From Desulfuromonadaceae bacterium (GTDB lineage Bacteria > Desulfobacterota > Desulfuromonadia > Desulfuromonadales > Desulfuromonadaceae), in assembly GCA_016936455.1 (NCBI GenBank), contig JAFGXV010000007.1, forward strand, positions 49,999-113,998: DNA of 64,000 bases. Reading direction: 5' to 3'. The notes beneath the pieces were generated by a model that saw only the letters and a list, made by a program, of their open reading frames with translations, was not told where the DNA came from and searched no databases. The position numbers were made by a program, and so were the translations under genes. The stretch's first letter is position 1, and every line of letters starts with the position of its first letter. Positions 60,534 through 64,000 of the stretch are shown here, piece after piece.

Positions 60534-62357
60534 GTGGCAAATCGAGCAGCGGTCGATCGCGTTTTCAATGCGATCATTGAACAAACAGCCGAAGAGGTCA
60601 GTGCGCTGCTCGGTGAACCCCTGTCGCTGGAAAACCACAAGACCCAGCTGATCACCAAAGATCAGCTGTTCGAAATCAGCCGCAACCGCTCGGTCCTGTC
60701 AACCATGGTCGTTTCCGGTGACCGCACCGGCGACGCCTTTATCATTACCGACCAGAAAGATTCAATCACCCTCGGCGGCACCCTGATCATGCTGCCCGCA
60801 GACCAGATTGAGGAGAACTGCAAGCAGCGCTCCTTTGAAGGTGAAGCGGCTGATGCCTTTGGCGAAGTCGCCAACATCATCGCTGGCGTCTATACTTCAA
60901 TTTTTCTTGATATGTACTCCGAAAATCTGCATTTCAAGCGGACCACGGTTACTGATTTTCTCCCCTCACGTCTCGACCCCTCGGCCAACGAGCCCTTTCC
61001 ACCAGGAGAGTATTTCCACTCCAGCTGCAGCATGAAACTGGCTGACCAGCCGTTACAAAAGCTTGAGGTCATTGTTCCGGCGGAGATTTTCGATCTGGCA
61101 ACACCCGTGGAAACCAAGGCGGAAGAACCACAGGCGACTGCAGCGAAACCAGCGCCGCCAGCTTCGGCGCCCGCCGAAAAACCCGCTGACGAAACGGCCC
61201 CGCCGGCGGTGGAGGCTCCTGCAGCTGAGGAGGCTTCAACACCAGAGCCACCCTCGGCACCAGAGCCGGAACCCGAGCAGATCAAATACGTCGACCTCAA
61301 AACAACAGACCGGACCCTCAAAGCAGCCCTGAACCAGTGTGCTGAAGAACTTGGCACCATGCTGGGCTTTGAGATCGGGCTGACCGGCCTGACCACCAGC
61401 TACACCTCGAAAGAAGAGTATTTCGCCAAACCCAGCCCCAAGTCGGTTTCGACACAGATGCTGGTTTCCGGTGACAGCCAGGGCACCTCGTACCTGGTTA
61501 TCGAGCTGAAGGACGCCATCTACTTCGGTGGCACCCTGATCATGCTACCGGAAGAAGAGCTGGAGAAAAACATCAAGGCCGGAAAACTGGAAGGCGAGAA
61601 TGCCGACGCCTACGCCGAGGTCGCGAACATTATCAGCGGCAGCCTGGTCCAGAGTTTTGAAGAAATTTTCCCGCGCAAACTCCACATCAAACGCGGAGAC
61701 CAGGATGTCTTCACACCATCCAAGGTCAATCCGGACGGGCCTGAACCATTTCCACCGGGGGATTACTACAGCGTCTGCGCCACCTTCGATTGCGAGTCGC
61801 AGGACTTGGGGCGCATCTGCTATCTGGTGCCGGTCGATGTTCTGCACATCCCTCCCAGACCTCAGGAAACTGGCTGGGGTGAAGCGCCGCCACCCGCCAA
61901 GGACGCCAAAGCAACCACCGCATCAGATGCTGAGACAAAGACGACTCAACCGGCCTCTTCCACCGTAGCGCCTGGCAGCACACCACGGGACGTGGTTATT
62001 CCCGTCATCTACCAGAACAAGCAGCAGGCAGACCTGTGCATGGAAACCCTGCAGCAATGTGGGCACACCCCCCTTGGGCTTGACGCCAAAGATGATTTCA
62101 GCCCGCTCAGACGCTATGAGGTCCATGGCGCATTCTTGATTATGAGCAACGTCGATGATCAGGGGTTTGCCCTACTGATCAAGCTTCGCTCAGAAATCCC
62201 GCCTAATCGCCCGATCATCATCGGGGGACCGGAATGGACCCGGAAAGATGTCCTCAAGGCTGTTCGTTATGGGGTGCAGGACATTCTTGTCACACCGGCG
62301 ACAGTCGATGAAGTCCGCGAGAAAGTCGAAAATCACCTCAAAACCGCTTGCCATTAA
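60534..62357 (+). CDS. tandem CheX/CheC-like protein with pseudo-receiver domain
   Basis: A 607-aa protein with three parts. Two copies of a CheC/CheX-like domain (about 1-190 and 255-440) share SVLSTMVVSGD/SVSTQMLVSGD, LGGTLIMLPADQIEEN/FGGTLIMLPEEELEKN, and the E-x2-N helices AFGEVANIIAGV/AYAEVANIISGS. An Ala/Pro/Glu-rich linker (about 190-255) joins them. Residues 490-607 resemble a receiver fold, but where the phosphoacceptor should be the sequence reads FLIMSNVDDQG and the conserved Lys is replaced in ILVTPATV, so it cannot be phosphorylated in the usual way. It starts with GTG, 13 bases after the second CheX gene. Function is unknown; a two-site phosphatase or scaffold is plausible. Confidence 0.85.
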   Translation: MANRAAVDRVFNAIIEQTAEEVSALLGEPLSLENHKTQLITKDQLFEISRNRSVLSTMVVSGDRTGDAFIITDQKDSITLGGTLIMLPADQIEENCKQRSFEGEAADAFGEVANIIAGVYTSIFLDMYSENLHFKRTTVTDFLPSRLDPSANEPFPPGEYFHSSCSMKLADQPLQKLEVIVPAEIFDLATPVETKAEEPQATAAKPAPPASAPAEKPADETAPPAVEAPAAEEASTPEPPSAPEPEPEQIKYVDLKTTDRTLKAALNQCAEELGTMLGFEIGLTGLTTSYTSKEEYFAKPSPKSVSTQMLVSGDSQGTSYLVIELKDAIYFGGTLIMLPEEELEKNIKAGKLEGENADAYAEVANIISGSLVQSFEEIFPRKLHIKRGDQDVFTPSKVNPDGPEPFPPGDYYSVCATFDCESQDLGRICYLVPVDVLHIPPRPQETGWGEAPPPAKDAKATTASDAETKTTQPASSTVAPGSTPRDVVIPVIYQNKQQADLCMETLQQCGHTPLGLDAKDDFSPLRRYEVHGAFLIMSNVDDQGFALLIKLRSEIPPNRPIIIGGPEWTRKDVLKAVRYGVQDILVTPATVDEVREKVENHLKTACH

Positions 62358-62462
62358 GGAAGCAAATCGCCACAATAGAAACGCATTTACCAGCTCGTGT
62401 TTAATTGTGTCTTACGCTGTACCGGTTACTTTCAAGCCACTTCCATAGCAGGCTAAGATGTC

Positions 62463-63869
62463 GTGCCCAATTCTCTGATCTTCTCGACTCACAACGCAGA
62501 TCGTTTATCGCTGAGCACCTGTCTCAGCAGCGAGCTTCCAGGACCGTTTCACGAAGCGGACACCATCGAACAGGCCCGCCAGCACTTACAGCAGGAGAGT
62601 TGTGCCCTTTTTTTCTGTCAGCTTGAAGGTCAGGCCGAACCCGCTTTTGCCCTGCTGCATGACCTGGCGCGAATCTCCCCCCAGACCGTTTCCATCTTGC
62701 TGATTCCCGAGACGACTTCGCTGCCTCTAAGAGCCATTCTTCAGTCGGGGGCACATTTTTATCTACACCTTCCCTGCGGTATCGACGAAATCAAACAGGT
62801 CATTGCACGCGCCCTGTGGCAATACCGCGCGCAGCAGCAGACTGCAGCCTGCGAGATTCCAACTGACGATTTTCCCGAAATCATTGGCAATTCACTCAAG
62901 ATGCTGAATCTGTTTGAAATGATTCGCCGCCTTGCAGATGACGCCGAGAGCACGATTTTAATTCATGGTGAAAGTGGAACCGGCAAGGAACTGGTAGCTC
63001 GCGCAGTCCACAGCCACAGCCCTCGCCGCTGCAACAACTTTGTCCCCCTCAACTGCGCAGCGATTCCGGATGAGCTGCTCGAAAGCGAGCTGTTCGGTTA
63101 TGAAAAGGGGGCGTTCACCGGTGCGAGCCACAACAAAAAAGGCCGCCTGCTCCATGCCGAAGGCGGCACGCTTTTTCTTGATGAAATCGGCGACATGAAA
63201 CCCTCACTGCAGGCCAAACTGCTGCGCGTGATTCAGGAAAAAGAATTTGAACCCGTGGGCAGCGTCAAAAGCATCAAAGTCGATGTTCGCATCGTTGCAG
63301 CGACCCACCGCAACCTGGAAGAAGCCGTCAAACAGGGCAGCTTTCGCGAAGACCTCTATTACCGGCTCAACGTCATTCCTCTGCAGATTCCCCCGTTGCG
63401 TGAACGGCCCGATGACATCCCCTTACTGCTCGAGGCCTTCACGCGCGGATTCTGCCAGCGGAAAAACCGCCCCCTTTTCCGCTATGCCGAGCAAACCCTT
63501 GAGCGCCTTAAAAACTACTCTTGGCCCGGCAACGTCCGCGAGCTGGAAAACCTTGTTCAACGGCTATCAATTCTTCACATGGAAGAAGTTGTCAACCCGA
63601 TGGATCTGCCTGAAAAATACCTGCAGGCAGGTGCACCAGCTTCCGTGCAGCTCACCGTCGACGCCGACGGCACAACCGACTTCAATTCCCAGGTCAGCGA
63701 GTTCGAAGATCGGTTAATTCTTCAGGCATTGATTAAAACCGGCGGCAACAAGAAAGAAGCCGCAGAGCTTCTCAACCTCAAGCGCACAACACTTCTGGAA
63801 AAGATCAAGAAAAAACAGCTGGATAAAGCCCTTGTCAATATGGGCACCAGCTCTGATGACAACGATTAA
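62463..63869 (+). CDS. FleQ/FlrA-type sigma-54-dependent transcriptional activator
   Basis: A 468-aa enhancer-binding protein. The N-terminal 120 residues look like a degenerate receiver without a phosphoacceptor Asp (CALFFCQLEGQ at that place). The AAA+ domain has Walker A GESGTGKE (169-176), the sigma-54-contacting GAFTGA (216-221), and Walker B LFLDEIGD (237-244). The C-terminal Fis-type helix-turn-helix, NKKEAAELLNLKRTTLLEKI, carries the RTTL-EK pattern of FleQ/FlrA master flagellar regulators. The start is GTG (62463). It probably activates the sigma-54 promoter at 52173-52189. FleN in this window would be its usual antagonist. Confidence 0.87.
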   Translation: MPNSLIFSTHNADRLSLSTCLSSELPGPFHEADTIEQARQHLQQESCALFFCQLEGQAEPAFALLHDLARISPQTVSILLIPETTSLPLRAILQSGAHFYLHLPCGIDEIKQVIARALWQYRAQQQTAACEIPTDDFPEIIGNSLKMLNLFEMIRRLADDAESTILIHGESGTGKELVARAVHSHSPRRCNNFVPLNCAAIPDELLESELFGYEKGAFTGASHNKKGRLLHAEGGTLFLDEIGDMKPSLQAKLLRVIQEKEFEPVGSVKSIKVDVRIVAATHRNLEEAVKQGSFREDLYYRLNVIPLQIPPLRERPDDIPLLLEAFTRGFCQRKNRPLFRYAEQTLERLKNYSWPGNVRELENLVQRLSILHMEEVVNPMDLPEKYLQAGAPASVQLTVDADGTTDFNSQVSEFEDRLILQALIKTGGNKKEAAELLNLKRTTLLEKIKKKQLDKALVNMGTSSDDND

Positions 63870-63873
63870 GCTA

Positions 63874-63902
63874 TTGCCTTTACCTGACAAATACGCTATA
63901 CC
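63874..63902 (+). promoter_or_regulatory. candidate sigma-70 promoter of tRNA-Arg
   Basis: TTGCCT, a 17-base spacer and TATACC. Each box matches four of six consensus bases. It starts five bases after the activator's stop codon and ends 12 bp before the mature tRNA. Confidence 0.55.
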
Positions 63903-63914
63903 ACGACACACATT

Positions 63915-63991
<77 letters not shown>

Positions 63992-64000
63992 ATAAAAACA

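Overview
The window reads as chromosomal DNA of a flagellated, chemotactic Gram-negative bacterium. L-ring and P-ring genes (flgH, flgI) imply an outer membrane. The combination of sigma-54- and sigma-28-type promoters, a FliW/CsrA pair, HDOD and CheX-type proteins inside the chemotaxis cluster, and FlhF/FleN suggests a Desulfuromonadales/Geobacter-type member of the Desulfobacterota (former Deltaproteobacteria). That assignment is inference from gene content only. Apart from the two genes cut off or ending at the window edges, nearly everything belongs to one locus: flagellum assembly, its chemotaxis control and an adjoining sugar-modification island.

Region 1 (1-16041, all minus strand). 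The left edge holds a partial SLC13-type membrane transporter. Next comes a surface-glycan island: a B12-type radical SAM protein, a methyltransferase, three radical SAM/SPASM proteins, a GT-B-like glycosyltransferase, a WbqC-family protein, a WecE-type sugar aminotransferase, a PAPS-type sulfotransferase, GDP-fucose synthase, PseC and PseB. Four of these proteins (three radical SAM enzymes and the sulfotransferase) end in the same type of Rossmann-like G-A/S-G domain. PseB/PseC beside the flagellar genes point to glycosylation of flagellin or another surface polymer. The rest of the pseudaminate pathway and Gmd are not in the window.

Region 2 (16123-21284, minus). A late flagellar operon, flgJ - unknown 156-aa gene - flgM - flgN - flgK - flgL - csrA - fliW, is bounded by a good sigma-28 promoter upstream of flgJ and an intrinsic terminator after fliW.

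Region 3 (21314-52189, minus). One very long, tightly packed operon appears to start at a GG-N10-GC sigma-54-type promoter. It runs from a large periplasmic TPR protein through flgB, flgC, fliE-fliJ, a MotE-like gene, fliK, flgD, a TIGR02530-type gene, flgE, motA, motB, fliL-fliR, flhB, flhA, flhF, fleN, fliA, a DUF2802-like gene, flgF, flgG, flgA, flgH and flgI, and ends in a terminator. It supplies rod, hook, MS/C-ring, export gate, stator and the regulators FlhF, FleN and FliA. Base composition falls clearly through fliP-fliQ-fliR-flhB.

Region 4 (52121-62357). A 386-bp divergent intergenic region separates the two strands. The plus-strand chemotaxis cluster follows: cheA (with two HPt domains), cheR, cheB, cheD, an HDOD gene, a cheY-like gene, four CheX/CheC-type genes (five such domains, two of them in a protein that ends in a pseudo-receiver), and a second cheY. 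No cheW, cheZ or receptor gene is present.

Region 5 (62463-64000). A FleQ/FlrA-type sigma-54 activator with a degenerate receiver domain is followed by a tRNA-Arg(CCG) gene. The likely logic is: activator plus sigma-54 switch on the large early operon, which makes FliA; FliA fires the late operon, which makes its own antagonist FlgM and the CsrA/FliW pair. Flagellin (fliC), fliD and fliS lie outside the window.
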